The translations under genes and the position numbers were made by a program. From Prunus persica (lineage: Eukaryota; Streptophyta; Magnoliopsida; Rosales; Rosaceae), in assembly GCF_000346465.2 (NCBI RefSeq), contig NC_034010.1, positions 12,634,367-12,698,366 of the forward strand: a stretch of 64,000 nt of DNA, given 5' to 3'. This document shows positions 21,876 to 33,298 of this stretch, piece after piece (within the stretch, counting starts at the first letter, position 1; the number at the start of each line of letters is the position of its first letter). Below the pieces are notes generated by a model. It was not told the origin of the DNA. It did no database searches and saw nothing but the letters and a program-made list of their open reading frames with translations.

Positions 21876-23630
21876 AGTCATCTGCACATGTCAAGGAAGG
21901 CAATTTCAATATTGCTAACAAGTCTAAACTGAAAGGGAGTCGTCCAATTCCTGGGGTTGCACATGCTGCTTTTAAAACATCTAAACTGGGCAAACTCGGG
22001 GAGGGAGTTCATCAGTCTAATAGTGGCTGCAAAAAGGAAAATAGAAGTCATTGTTATCTAAGGTAAGGACAGATAACACTTTTCCTACAAATTCCTATAG
22101 TTTTGCTTTACTTGTGTTACCCCATATGGTCTGTCTGGCTATGGCAGGAATTGATGACCATGTATGACGTTATTTATTTGCAGATATATAATGAAGCTCA
22201 AACTGACTGCTATGTGAGTGACAATGAAAAGATTGAGGTATGGGGTCCTTTAACCCTAACTTTTTCACAGTGTTCACTTTACAGATGACTCTGTGGTGGT
22301 TTTAAAAAAGTTTGGATGTTTTAAATTATAAGTCTAGAAGGTGGTACCTTTTTTTCTTTTTCCTTTTTGCTTTTTTTGCTACGAAGAAATAAGGCTTAGC
22401 ATACTTACCTTCAGAGGGTAATGGCACATTCTTTTGATCTTTTAAAAAATGTTTTTTGTACAGAGCAGATGGTGAAACATTCTTTATATGTTGCTGTTTT
22501 GGAAGTTCAGCAGTCTTTAGATCGAAATTATTCAAAAGTTTCATGTCATTTCTTATGGTAGTCACAAATCACAATTGGTTTTCTTTATAATTTTCATGTG
22601 CCTACAATCACTTTTGACTTTTGGTATTTATAATTGGTTTCAGGCCACAGTTGAGGTGGAAGAAGTCCGCGAGTAAAGGTAAATGATCTTCACATTATAC
22701 GACGCACACAAAGCAAGGGAAATTGGTGAAGAAGACTCTACGGAATGCATCTTCTACTACTGATCGTAAAAGGGGAGAAAACAATTCAGGTTTATCAACT
22801 GTACAAGTTCCATCTGCAAACCCGGCCAACTTACCTACAAAAAACAGGGGTAAATGGGAGATGGACATGTAGAAATCATCAATACAGAAGGATACCAAGT
22901 CTCCTGAGAGTATTTTAGATGACCAACCTGATAAACTGGTTCCTTCATTTCGTAACAGATAACTAAATTAAGGTAAACGTGTCATCATTTATATTACCAT
23001 CTGAATTGTTTGAATATTTGATTATGTTTTATATATATGTACATCTACATTTACAGGAAAAGCTTTGTAATTGCTTATCTCGGTATCAAGTGTGGAGATG
23101 GTGTGCTTTTGAATGGTTTTACAGTGCAATTGATTACCCATGGTTTGCTAAAAGGGAGTTTGTGGAATACTTGGATCATGTTGGATTGGGTCATGTTCCA
23201 AGATTAACTCGTGTTGAATGGGGTGTAATAAGGAGGTAGATGTCCCTGATCTGCTTCTTTCACTGGAACTTTTTGTTTGGCCAGTTTTGACTTGCCTTTC
23301 AGATTGATAATCTCTGCAAATTTTGTTTTTGGTACTCGTTGATGCATTTCCCTTGGCAGACCACGGAGATTTTCTGAACAGTTCTTGAAGGAAGAAAAAG
23401 AGAAGCTTAATCAGTACTGGGAATCTGTTAGAACGCATTATGCTGAACTTAATGCTGGTACAATGGACGGACTTCTGAATCACTTAGCTCGGCCTTTATC
23501 AGTTGGACAGCATGTCATTGCTTTTTATCCCCGGGCAAGACAGATCCACAATGGAATTGTACTAACCGTCGACCATAGTAGGAGTTCTGTGCAGTTTGAC
23601 CAGCTTGAACTAGGGGTTGAATATATCGTG
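21876..23630 (+). pseudogene. ALWAYS EARLY (LIN-9/DIRP) gene fragment
   Basis: ALY proteins are plant LIN-9 homologues of nuclear MYB-MuvB/DREAM-type complexes. Exons with GT/AG borders lie at 21876-22062 (KSKLKGSRPIPG, TSKLGK), 22184-22237 (AQTDCYVSDNEKIE), 22644-22972 (stops and frame changes; STVQVPSANPANLPTKN), 23057-23235 and about 23349-23630. The last two encode the DIRP domain: [18 protein letters not shown] [40 protein letters not shown], then [18 protein letters not shown] and [16 protein letters not shown]. The SANT N-terminus and C-terminal half are missing. It follows the NDPK fragment in the same direction. Identification rests on the strong DIRP block. Confidence 0.88.
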
Positions 23631-24640
23631 GTAATTAGTTTCCTTCACTGAATTTTATGACATAATTACGTATTTTTGTTAAGGAGAATATTTCATTTTG
23701 TTGAAACCTTCACGGGAGGAACTTTCTTTGGTGGTCAATAGAATGCTAGTTTCAAATACCGTTGGATAAGCCTTTAAAGCAGTTACAGAAAGAAAGAAAA
23801 AATCTATATATTGTATATATATGCAAGTAGAATTTCTGCCAGTTGGCCTAGATTTGAATTATTAATCTGTTCGAGTTCACTCTCTTCATTAAGATGGACT
23901 TTTCTGGTACTTGTCCAATTTAGTTGATTCCAATTTTTACAAAGGTCAACTCATTTGAATGTAACTTCTTAGGAAATCAGTTATTGTTATTGTGCTTATG
24001 CAATATGGTCGTTATTATTTTGAAATATATTCTGTGTTTGCTTTTCCATTACTTCTTAAGACTTTGTCTCTATTCCTTTCGTTCTGCAAAGAGACTATTT
24101 TTACTTGTTTATATATTGACACAGGTGTGATGGAGATATCATTGTTCAAAGCACTTGTTAATAACATAGAGCTAGACGAAAGGACACGTACACCCAAATG
24201 GAATTGGATGAGGTGCGAGAAGAATTGGCAACTCATGTCCTATAATGGCTTTTTGATTGAACTAAACATTCCTCCATTTTTCATGTCTTTCTAGCTAGTA
24301 TTTTGCGTATATATAGACAAGTATGGATAATTTGTGGTGTGAGGTTGGAAAAATTGTGATTTGGATGTGATAAGTATGGATCTTTCAAGTATTTTGCTTA
24401 TATATATAGACAAGTATGGGTATATTTAAATTACTATTTATTTATGTTTTTTATGAGCAATGGCAACACAACGTGACTTGGAAATGATGCCTTTTTGATA
24501 TTCTAAGACTGTAACCATGTAAAGTGTGATGTGGAACATGCAAAATGCCTATACTTACATAAGTGATGCCTATTGTGTATAACAACTTCAATTTTGCAAA
24601 AATAACTGAAGTTAAAATATTAAAACAACAACCAGACATC
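23631..24640. other. probable ALY intron and unassigned sequence
   Basis: Starts with the splice donor of the last recognised ALY exon. Near 24125 an AG precedes a short frame (VMEISLFKALVNNIELDERT...) that may be another captured exon. I cannot assign it to ALY or any family with confidence. Confidence 0.35.
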
Positions 24641-25090
24641 TATGATCACTAATGCCTAAAGTTAGAAGTAGCATCAGCATTTACATAACAACAAGCGCTA
24701 TTGGAGGCTTTTCATGTCCGCAAAATAGAAAAAGTGATGATGTATAACATAATTCGCAACAACACTTTGTTTCTACGATGTTGTAATTGATAATACGCAT
24801 CAGTATAGGTGATATCAATGATGCTGTAATTTCTCTTTAGCCTCCTCCTTTTTAAAACTATTGATGATGCGGTTTTAGGTTTAGGCATTAGAAGTCAACG
24901 TTTTTTTTGGCACACGGAAATCATTTACGCATCAGATTTTACCAAATATCCGATGCAGTAACTATAAAAAGGCCACGGATAATATCCGTTGCCTATTACA
25001 TAGTAATAGGCAATAGGCTTGAATACCACGGTATTTATAGGTAAAGGCAACAGATTTTATCCGTTGCTAAAGGCCTTTTTTGGCATAGTG
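24640..25090. repeat. CACTA-1 right subterminal region and TIR
   Basis: Repeated GCATC/GATGC words (for example near 24673, 24799, 24820 and 24866), then ATCCGTTGC words nearer the end. The last 12 bases (25079-25090) are the inverted repeat of 14930-14941. CACTA transposases bind such short subterminal motifs. Confidence 0.6.
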
Positions 25091-25269
25091 ACACCAAGCC
25101 CCCACATTTTCGGTTTATGAAATACTCACTGCTTGCAAGTTGCATATATCTTATCTTAACCGAGTCCTCTCCCCAAACTTTATACTCCCAAGTTCCAAGA
25201 ACAATGATATTGCCAAAAAATTAAAAAATAAAAGATGAAATAATTCAATACTTTACTGGACCATGGAAT

Positions 25270-25405
25270 AGCATTTTCTTCTCTTCAGTGTTGCCCGACT
25301 CTTTTGTATTGGTGTGTGTGTACAGCAGTCTTCTGATTTAAGAGGTTCAACTGAAGGCTCAATGACATTCCAAAGGTCTTGAGCCAACAAGTAATACTCA
25401 AAAGT
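25270..25405 (-). pseudogene. short ankyrin-gene (ITN1/ACD6-like) N-terminal fragment
   Basis: The minus strand reads EYYLLAQDLWNVIEPSVEP, matching the YLLAxDLWDVxE motif of the N-terminal domain found in ITN1/ACD6-like ankyrin proteins and also in copia Gag. The related sequence at 59498-59769 has NYLLARGL at the same place. The fragment is cut by the copia LTR at 25426. Because Gag shares this motif, the host-gene origin is an inference. Confidence 0.4.
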
Positions 25406-25425
25406 AATTAGGGTTTAAATTCACA

Positions 25426-25443
25426 TGTTTATTCTTCTTTCAA

Positions 25444-25487
<44 letters not shown>

Positions 25488-25656
25488 TACATACATAGTG
25501 GGTTCAAATAGGAAATATATACAAAATCTTCTAATTATACTTAAATTAGATAATTACAATAAAATACAAATTCTATTCCTAATAGGAACAAATTATATTC
25601 CTAATAGGAACAAACTCTATTCCTAATAAGAACGTTGACTTTGACTTAGGCCAACA
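25426..25656 (-). mobile_element. 3' LTR of a truncated copia element
   Basis: TG...CA ends (TGTTTATTC... to ...GGCCAACA). A polypurine tract (CTTGAGCGGGAG on the minus strand, 25657-25668) lies directly inside, followed by RNase H coding sequence. The LTR contains three CCTAATAGGAAC-like tandem words and a long TA tract. The matching 5' LTR is missing. Confidence 0.7.
25445..25486. repeat. (TA)n microsatellite
   Basis: TA tract of about 42 bp inside the truncated copia LTR. Confidence 0.95.
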
Positions 25657-25668
25657 CTCCCGCTCAAG

Positions 25669-26440
25669 TTGGTGCATAGATATTCGTAATGCCCAAGCTG
25701 TCAAGCTAGTCTTCAAATCGGCGCTTTGACACAACATGGGGCAATATATCTGCAAGTTGCTCCGAAGAAGTTACAAAAGGTATAGAAATTGACTTATGCT
25801 CCAGCTTCTCCTTAATGAAATGCCGATCAATCATGTTGCATCAGATTGTTAGCAATTTCAAATGCAAACTCACTATCACAGTGAAGCTTTGTAGCAGCAT
25901 CTGGTCTAAACCCAATTTCAGCAAGTACAACCACAGTATTTCACAAATCTCTTAGGTAATCCCTCGGTACTCAGACTCTACAGAGGACAAAGATACTACA
26001 TTTTTCTTCTTGCTACGCCATATAACTAGGTTACTGCCTACAAAGGTGAAGTAACCTGATCTAGAACTTCTATATGTATTATTCCCTGCATAATCTGTGT
26101 CAGTGTAACCTTCTAAATCCAAGTGGTAATTTTTCTTAAATAATAAACCTCTCATAGGAGCAGACTTTAAGTAACTCAGAATATGCATCGCATCAGCCAT
26201 ATGGTCCTTACTAGGTGAATGCATAAATTGGCTAGCAACACTTATGACATAGGCAATATTAGGGGGGTGTCAGTGATAAATAAATAAATCTCTCAACCAA
26301 CCTTTGGTATCTTTCTTTCTTAGTTGGGACCTGATCCACTTAAACTCCAAGTTTATGATTCTCAACAAAAGGTGTATGAGCTGGTTTATAGTCAAGCATC
26401 CCAATATCTGCTAGCAGGTCCAGTCCAAAACTTAAATTGG
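25669..26440 (-). pseudogene. copia RNase H and RT C-terminal remnant
   Basis: Minus strand. An open stretch at 26224-25952 reads MHSPSKDHMADAMHILSYLK, then LEGYTDTDYAGNNTYRSSRS and SKKKNVVSLSSVESEYRGIT. These are the RT-RNase H connection and the first two RNase H blocks. More distal frames include an IDRHFIKEKLE-like block and EQLADIL close to the PPT. Everything upstream of RT is missing and several frameshifts are present. Confidence 0.75.
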
Positions 26441-26764
26441 GGCCTTACATAATCTAATATGAAAATACTATAAATAAAAATTTGCCATAACTTAATGTCG
26501 CAAACAATTTTTTTATAACTAAAAGTCATCATCAATAAACATGTAATAACAATCAGAGTTCAAATTCATAAAAATTTAAATGTTTCCATTTGATAAAGTT
26601 AAATATTAGTATGTTTTGGTACAAAAATAAGCTCCTTGTGCCCCTATAAGGTCCCTTGCTGCCTCCAATAAGCAATTTGTGTTTAATAGGAAAATAAAAA
26701 TTGGCAATCACAAATTAAAGAGTAGTTGCACACAAATTGTAACATCTAGGAAAAAAAAAAAGAT

Positions 26765-26797
<33 letters not shown>

Positions 26798-26800
26798 TAT
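26441..26800. other. unassigned AT-rich DNA with (AAT)n
   Basis: No coding signal. TGTAACATCTAGG at 26738 looks like an LTR start, and an (AAT)n tract runs at about 26766-26792. The copia element starting at 26801 is inserted right after it. Confidence 0.4.
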
Positions 26801-27052
26801 TGTAAAGTTTAGATTTCCTCACACCAAATAGTGTTGAGATTTTCTGTATTTATACACAGTATGAATCAATTACAAAAATTCAGAAGAGCTGATATCAAGG
26901 AGGCGTTACACTTGCTATGATCAAGGACAGATTACAAAATAATTACAAGATTCTTAGGAAGGAGAGACACCAGCTCTACAGCTGGTGCTAGTATCATGGG
27001 TGATCTGCAGCTGTTACAGCTGCATTTGTAACGATTGAAGGTGCAACTAATA
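26801..27052 (-). repeat. 3' LTR of the complete copia element
   Basis: 252 bp. The PPT TTGAGGGGGCG (minus strand, 27053-27063) is directly adjacent. Compared with the other LTR it has an 8-bp extra ACCAGCTC-like duplication. Confidence 0.9.
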
Positions 27053-27130
27053 CGCCCCCTCAAGTTGAGCGTTCTTGAACTCGCAACTTATCTCTGATGA
27101 AGGTGAAGGCAGGGGAGCTCAATGGTTTTG

Positions 27131-28689
27131 TCATGATATCAGCAAGTTGATCCTTGGTGGAGATAAATTTAACACTAAGTTGTCACACCATAAGACAGGT
27201 GAAGTAGATGTGGAAAATCCAAGTTCCTGGAGTAATGAGCGAAGCCAAATAATTTTAGTGGAAGTATTGGAAATGGCACGATATTCCGCCTCAGTGGAGG
27301 ACCGGGCAACAGTATGTTGCTTTTTGGCTGACCACGAGACTAAGTTACAGCCAAGATAAATAGCAAACCCACCAGTTGAGCGGCGATCATCTAGACATCC
27401 AGCCCAATCCGCATCACAAAAAGCTTGAATGGCATGAGAAGAAGATTTGCTGAGGAAAAGTCCATGAGAGATAGTTTTCTTGAGATACCGAAGAGTTTTC
27501 TTGACGCTAGCCCAATGTTCACTGGTGGGATTGTGCATAAATTGACAAACTTTGTTAACAGAGAAGGACAGTTCCGGGCAAGTTAAGGTGACATATTGAA
27601 GAGCACCAACAATGCTTCTGTATTGTTGTGGATTAGATAATGGTTCACCATCAGATTTGCTAAGCTTGCTAGAAGAGGCCATTGGTGTATCAATAGGCTT
27701 GATGTCGGCCAAATGGGATCGCTTTAGGAGATCAATGATGTATTTGCGCTGAGAAAGGATTAATCCACCAGAATGGGGTACCACCTCAATGCCCAAAAAA
27801 TAATATAGACCAAGATCTTTCAAAGCAAATGTGGAGCTAAGAGTGAAGATGACTTTTCCAATGGCAGCATTGTTATTTCCTGTGATGATTATGTCATCAA
27901 CGTACACAAGAACATAGATAATCGTAGTTCGATCATTAAAAACAAACAATGACTATCCATCTTAGAGCCAACAAATTGAAGTTGTAAAAGGGAAGGATTC
28001 AAACATTGAAACCATGCCCGTGGTGCTTGTTTTAAGCCATAGAGGGACCGATGAAGTTTACAAACATGATGCAATTGAGAGGAATCAAGAAAACCCAGTG
28101 GTTGAGTCATGTAAACCTCTTCTTTAAGATGACCATGGAGAAAAGCATTACTTACGTCTAACTGACGAGCTTCCCAACCATTGCTGACAGCAAGTGACAA
28201 AACTGTGTGAATAGTGGTGGCTTTGACGACGGGACTAAACGTCTCAGTGTAATCAACTCCCTCTTGTTGATGAAATCCCTTGGCAACTAAACGTTCTTTG
28301 TACCTATAAATTGTACCATCAGCCTTGCGCTTGACATGAAACACCCACTTACACCCAACAACATTCATGGAAGGATCATAAGGAACAACTGACCAGGTGC
28401 CATTGTTTATGAGGGCATTCAATTCTTCAGTCATTGCAGCACGCCAGTGATGTTGTTTGTTAGCATCAGAGAAACAAGTTGGCTCATGTTGGGTGTCAGC
28501 TTCAGTCAAAAGTGCATGAGGAAGAGTGTATTTGGGATTGGGGGTTGGTCTCGGGCGAATAGAGTATCTAGCATTTTGACGCCCCTGACTTGGGTTTTCT
28601 CCTTGAGTACCTGCCAAAACTATAGCTAATTCCTGACCATTGGAGTTAGTAACAGTAGGATCAATATTTTCATGTTGGGAAGGAATCAT
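27131..28689 (-). pseudogene. copia reverse transcriptase and RNase H
   Basis: RT copies element RNA into DNA; RNase H removes the RNA. The first frame (28689 down to about 27950) has WSVVPYDPSMNVVGCKWVFH, RLVAKGFHQQEGVDYTETFS, DVSNAFLHGHLKEEVYM and LYGLKQAPRAWF. A frameshift near 27945-27955 moves the rest to the second frame, which has the active site YVDDIIITG, then SLSKSDG, FCDADWAGCLDDRRSTGG and VARSSTEAEYRAIS and WCDN of RNase H. A second frameshift damages the C-terminal tail. The family motifs are otherwise intact. Confidence 0.92.
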
Positions 28690-28873
28690 AGATGAATTAT
28701 CATTATGGGAGATGTTGGGAGGAGATAATGCAAGATTTGAAGCTATAGTGGAATTTGAATTTAATGCACATTTGGTGAGCTAAGAGAAGCATTAGAATTT
28801 AATGGAGATGAAAGAGGAGAGGAGGAATTACCAAATGAGGACACCCTTGCTGCACGTGCTGAACTTGGAAACT

Positions 28874-30380
28874 CTATAGGCAACAAAAAAAAGGATCAGA
28901 TGGTGGGTCATTTGGAGCCTGCAACACGGAAGTTGGAGAAACAGAAAATGGAAAGGTGTGTTCATGAAAACGTGGATGTCTAGAAATATAAATCCTGCCT
29001 GTTTGGGGATTTAAGCAGCGGTAACCATGGTGATTTGGACTATATCCCAAGAAAATACACTGAAGAGAATGAAAATCAAATTTATTTTTATTATAAGGAC
29101 AAATATATGGGAAAACTAAGCAGCCAAAAACTTTGAGAAAACAATAATCAGGAGATTGATTAAAGAGAACTTGGAAAGGAGATTGATCATGAAGTACTGA
29201 AGTAGGTATTCTATTTATCAAATAAACAGAAGTGTCAAATGCAAAATGCCAATATTTTTTTGGTACAGATCCATGGGCAAGGAGAGTGAGACCTGTCTCA
29301 GTAATATGAAGCATTTTCCTTTCAGCAGATCCATTTTGCTCATGAGTGTGTGGACAAGCAATTCGATGAGTGATCCCACATTTTTCAAAGTGAGAAGAGA
29401 GCTTACGATACTCTCCCCCCCAGTCTGATTGGAAATTGCGGATCTTGGTATTAAACAAGCGTTCTACTTTGACTTGAAATTTAAGAAATATGTCACACAC
29501 ATCAGATTTACGGACTAAAGGGAAAAACCATACATATTTGAAAAAATCATCAACAAACAAAACAAAGTGAAGATGTCCTTCAATGGGTGGAATTGGGGAA
29601 GGCCCCCATACATCACTAAAAATAAGTTCTAATGGATGAGAGCTAACAGAAGGAGTGGGAGGTAAAGAAAATTTGGACATCTTTCCCAAACAACAAGCAG
29701 TACAAAGAGGTAGGTCCTTTGAAAGAGAATGAAGATTATTGCCATTTATTACTTGACGAAGAACACGTGGATGTGGATGACTCAAGCATGCATGCCAACA
29801 AGAGAAATTGGCATGTTCGCTTAAGAAAGCCATGGGACCGTCATTTTTATTGGAGATGGCAATGTTACTAAGCTTATAGAGGCCACCTTCATTCAGCCCG
29901 TGAAGTAGAGGTTTCCCTGTGTCCTGGTCCTTCACAACAAAGAAAGTGGGGATGAAACTCAAAATAACAATTATTATCTTTGGAGAATTGATGAATATAA
30001 AGAAGTTTCTTTGTGATATCAGGAACATGTAAGATATGAGATAGATTAAAAGAACGAGTGGCATTAGAAAAGGTAGATGTCCCAACATGAGAAATATTTA
30101 GCCCATTACCATTACCAACTTTCAATTGATCTGGACCATTGCAATTATTAGCGATGGAGAGATTGGCAAGATCCGGAGTGACATGATGAGTTGCGCCAGT
30201 GTCAGGAAACCATGTGTTAAAATCACTATTTGAAATTTGAATATGCTGGAAAGGATGCAATGTGAGTAGAAGCATCATTGGGCCTATCATAGCGATATCG
30301 ACATGTAGCAGCCAAATGATTTGTTCGATTACAAATCTGAATCTTGCTGTATTTGAAAGATTTGGTGGGGTTGGGAGCAA
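28874..30380 (-). pseudogene. copia protease and integrase
   Basis: The protease part (30380-29889) has WFPDTGATHHVTPD with the catalytic DTG. After a frame change, pre-integrase sequence shows the zinc-binding H-H-C-C pattern (HACLSHPHPRVL ... LCTACCLGK). The integrase core has LIFSDVWGP (Asp), FQSDWGGEY (Asp) and NGSAERK (Glu), the DDE triad. The frame then stays open through VFGCLVFPYICPYNKNKFDF to 28874. The frame change between protease and integrase is at about 29900-29940. Confidence 0.9.
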
Positions 30381-30524
30381 TCCACTTTGCTAAGAATTAG
30401 ATCTGGTATGAAAGGACCTGTGGTTGTTTTGAAAGCGTGCTTGATGTGATATGTTGTTGAAATTTGATTGACTTCGATTATTGTGGAAATTTGGAGATTC
30501 TGGAGCCCGAGTGTTATTGGAATT

Positions 30525-31259
30525 TTAGCCTTTGTACACCAGATTAGCAGAAGGAAGAATGGTGGAGTAAGTTGCCTTCTCTTGAAGACGAATTTCATGA
30601 CTCACAAGTAGGCTATGGAGTTCTGAATAAGAGATGGGACTGAGTTTGGTAGACATGGCAGTGACCATATCACTGTAATCGCTGCCTAGATTGTGGAAGA
30701 TAATAGCATTGAACTCATTGGTATCAAGGGGTTTTCCTGTGGCTGCAAGTTGATCGGCTATGAGTTTGGCCTTTTGAAAATAAGTCGCTACTGGTAGATC
30801 GCCTTTTGAGAAATTTTGAAGTTGAGTATGTAACTGAAGGAGTCGGGTATTCGTACGAGATCCAAAAGCTTGTGTGAGAGCTTTCCAAGCTTGAGAGGAG
30901 GTGGAGGTGCCTACTATGTGAGGCATAACATCTTCAGTTAAGGATGCAATAATCCAGCTGCGAAGCATTTGGTCACGTTTGCGCCAAGAAATAAACTCTG
31001 GGTTGGACTGAGAGGTATTGCCCTCACCTACTGTAGATGGTGGTGCAGTGTCAGTTCGATCGATGAGACCTTCAAGGTCATGAGAAATTAGAATTGGCTC
31101 AAATTGTGTCTTCCATAATAGAAAATTGGTGGGGGTGAGCTTAAGGGAAAGAAAGTGTGAAGGATTACTCATTGGCATTGTTTGATTGAGAGTGAGTGTG
31201 GAAGTGGGATTGATGGTTGTATCTTGATTAGGTTGAGATGCAGCATTTGATGTAGCCAT
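30525..31259 (-). pseudogene. copia gag
   Basis: An ATG at 31259 opens 244 codons of capsid sequence: SLKLTPTNFLLWKTQFEPIL, SWRKRDQMLRSWIIASLTED and AWKALTQAFGSRTNTRLLQL (UBN2/gag-polypeptide type). It ends in a stop near 30525. A degenerate zinc-knuckle-like ICNRTNHLAATC lies further on in another frame (about 30325-30290), so the full Gag-Pol frame is broken. It forms virus-like particles in intact relatives. Confidence 0.88.
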
Positions 31260-31329
31260 AGGAATAGGAAAGAAAAGAAAATAATAATGATAGAGATCAG
31301 AAGATAAGCAAGGGAATAGGATCAGTAAA

Positions 31330-31341
31330 GCTCTGATACCA
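31330..31341 (-). promoter_or_regulatory. copia primer-binding site
   Basis: The minus strand reads TGGTATCAGAGC, the exact initiator-Met tRNA complement, directly next to the LTR with no spacer. Confidence 0.95.
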
Positions 31342-31584
31342 TGTAAAGTTTAGATTTCCTCACACCAATAGTGTTGAGATTTTCTATATTTATACACAGT
31401 ATGAATCAGTTACAGAAATTCAAAAGAGCTGATATCAAGGAGGTGTTACACTTGCTATGATCAAGGAAAGATTACAAAATAATTACAAGATTCTTAGGAA
31501 GGAGAGACTACAGCTGGTGCTAGTATCATGGGTGATCTGCAGCTGTTACAGCTGCATTTGTAACGGTTGAAGGTGCAACTAATA
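31342..31584 (-). repeat. 5' LTR of the complete copia element
   Basis: 243 bp; aligns end to end with 26801-27052. The right flank AATAT is the target duplication. Confidence 0.92.
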
Positions 31585-33298
31585 AATATATTTATTTAAC
31601 TTAATTATGAGTTATAAAAAAAAAAGAAAAAAAAGAAGAAAGGCAATGTGTAAGCCAAACATTCATTCTTCCCCCCTTCCTTCTTACTTTCTCTTCAAAA
31701 AAATCTAATTTTTATCCCAAATTGGGATGAGTTGTTCATCTATTGGAAGTGAGTTACCTAGTCTAGGCTAAGGATATTAATTTCTTAAACTAAGATAAGA
31801 TTGGGGATGAAGGAAATGAAATTTGGGTGAGGAAGAGAATGGAGAACACGAGGAAGAGAAGAAAAAAATCTATAAGGTGAGTCAATTTCGAATTTGTGAT
31901 TTTTAACTTTGTGTTTGTGTGTTTCTAGTCCCTTAAAGAGTATTTTGAGTCATTTGAGTTATGGGGAAATTGAATTGGAAGAGTTTGAGCTTCTATTTTC
32001 GGGTTGGGTGCATAGAGCAATTTTTCAAGTATGGGTGTTTATGATTTTGGTTCCATTTTGAGTTTTTGATGAGTTCTAATGATAGATATGAACTGTAGAA
32101 GAGTTTTAGAAGCCTTAGGAACAACTTGGAAGTGATAGAATGGTTGAAAACGACTTAAAACCAAATCTGGAAATTTGCAGTCCTCAAGCCTCACTTTGGC
32201 TTTCTTTTTCTCCCAATCCTTTGAGTGTTTGAGGAAGCCATTTGTGGGTTTTAAACTAGACTTGGCAACGAACAAAACACAATTGGTTTCATCGAATTTG
32301 GTTGAGTTTTGATAATGTGAAAAGTTTGGAAAAAAAATCTATTTCTGAAGAAAAACCAGAACGAGTCCAACTTTGGAGCTAGTTTTCTCCTTGTTTTAGC
32401 TCCCTTTTGAGTGAGGTTGTTGGATTAGAAACTGGAGAGAATAAGCTTCAAATCCACTACAAGTTTGCCCAATTTCATTAACTTTAGGTTGGTCAAAACG
32501 TTTCACAAATTCTGGGTTTTAGTTTGGAAAAAAAGGGGAAAAAATTCAGTTTTTGGAGAAGATGATGAACAGTAACCGGAAACAAGCCACTCGCGGCTCC
32601 GGCAAGTGGCGGCGCGTGGCGGCTATTTCGGTAGCCTCCAATGCCATATTTTTAGTTCAGTTGACTCGAGTTCCCGATCTGAGTCCGATGGTATATGTTT
32701 TGAGTCAATCCTAGGTCATGCAAAATATGGGTTGTTTTGGGGCCCACGAGACCCAAATGGTAACTTTTGGATAGCGGGTGTAGTTGGCCTTGTTTCGGTG
32801 TTGACATGGCATAGGACATAGTTTTAGATTATTTTGGACGAGATTTGGCCACTTTGGACCCTGGGCTGGTCCTAAGGGTAGTTTTGTCATTTTCATGCAA
32901 AATCTTTGAAATGCATAAGGTTGAGGTTGGACTTAGGTGAAATAAAGTGAAGACTGCTCAATAATAATTTGGATTTGAATTTGTTCAGGAATTGGATCAA
33001 AAGTGTAGATTAGACAACTCCGAGAATCTCCGAAGGGTAAATTTGGTACTTTAGCTAGCTGGACATGAGGTAGGGTTTCCTGATTTCCTGATGATTGGGC
33101 TATGTCACTTTTAATCTTGGTGCTTATATATAGTACTATAAATATGAATATTATTGTTGCTTTGCTCGGCGAATATTATTTGATGTTATGTGAATATTAT
33201 TATTGATGTTTATTCGTGGATTTTATGTGATGTTGGGTGAATATTATTATTCATGTGATTAAATCTGAAATATTATTGGATGTCGAAATGGTTTCCAA
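31585..33298. other. unassigned, possibly the rest of an older LTR
   Basis: No coding frame. Content includes a GC-rich CAAGTGGCGGCGCGTGGCGG block (about 32600) and AT-rich GAATATTATT words at 33.1-33.3 kb. TGTAACATC at 26738, on the other side of the copia insertion, could be the start of the same long LTR. I cannot find a matching target duplication. Confidence 0.3.

Larger units (their letters stand above)
14930..25090. mobile_element. gene-carrying CACTA-type element (CACTA-1)
   Basis: The left end reads CACTATGCCAAA and the right end is its exact 12-bp reverse complement. The next three bases outside are ACA on both sides (14927-14929 and 25091-25093), the 3-bp duplication expected for CACTA elements. 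Both ends carry repeated GATGC/GCATC words. The 10.16-kb interior has no TnpA/TnpD gene. It holds a complete-length PIF/Harbinger element (15128-18939), then fragments of an NDPK gene and an ALWAYS EARLY gene with introns, both on the + strand. It would depend on an autonomous relative to move. The main doubt is the short duplication, since a 3-bp match occurs by chance once in 64. Confidence 0.7.
26801..31584 (-). mobile_element. structurally complete Ty1-copia element
   Basis: Two direct repeats, 26801-27052 and 31342-31584, bound gag-protease-integrase-RT-RNase H in copia order on the minus strand. A PBS abuts the right LTR and a PPT abuts the left one. AATAT flanks both sides (26796-26800 and 31585-31589). 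On the coding strand the LTR runs from TATTAGTT to ACTTTACA, so the ends are TA...CA rather than TG...CA. The LTRs differ at seven bases plus two small indels, about 3%, which indicates a fairly recent insertion. Stops and frameshifts in gag, pro and RT make it non-functional. Confidence 0.92.

Noticed and set aside
26738..33298. A long TGTAACATC-type LTR hosting the complete copia element
   Set aside because: The start looks right, but no matching end or CAAAT duplication could be found near 33.3 kb, so I did not call it as an element.
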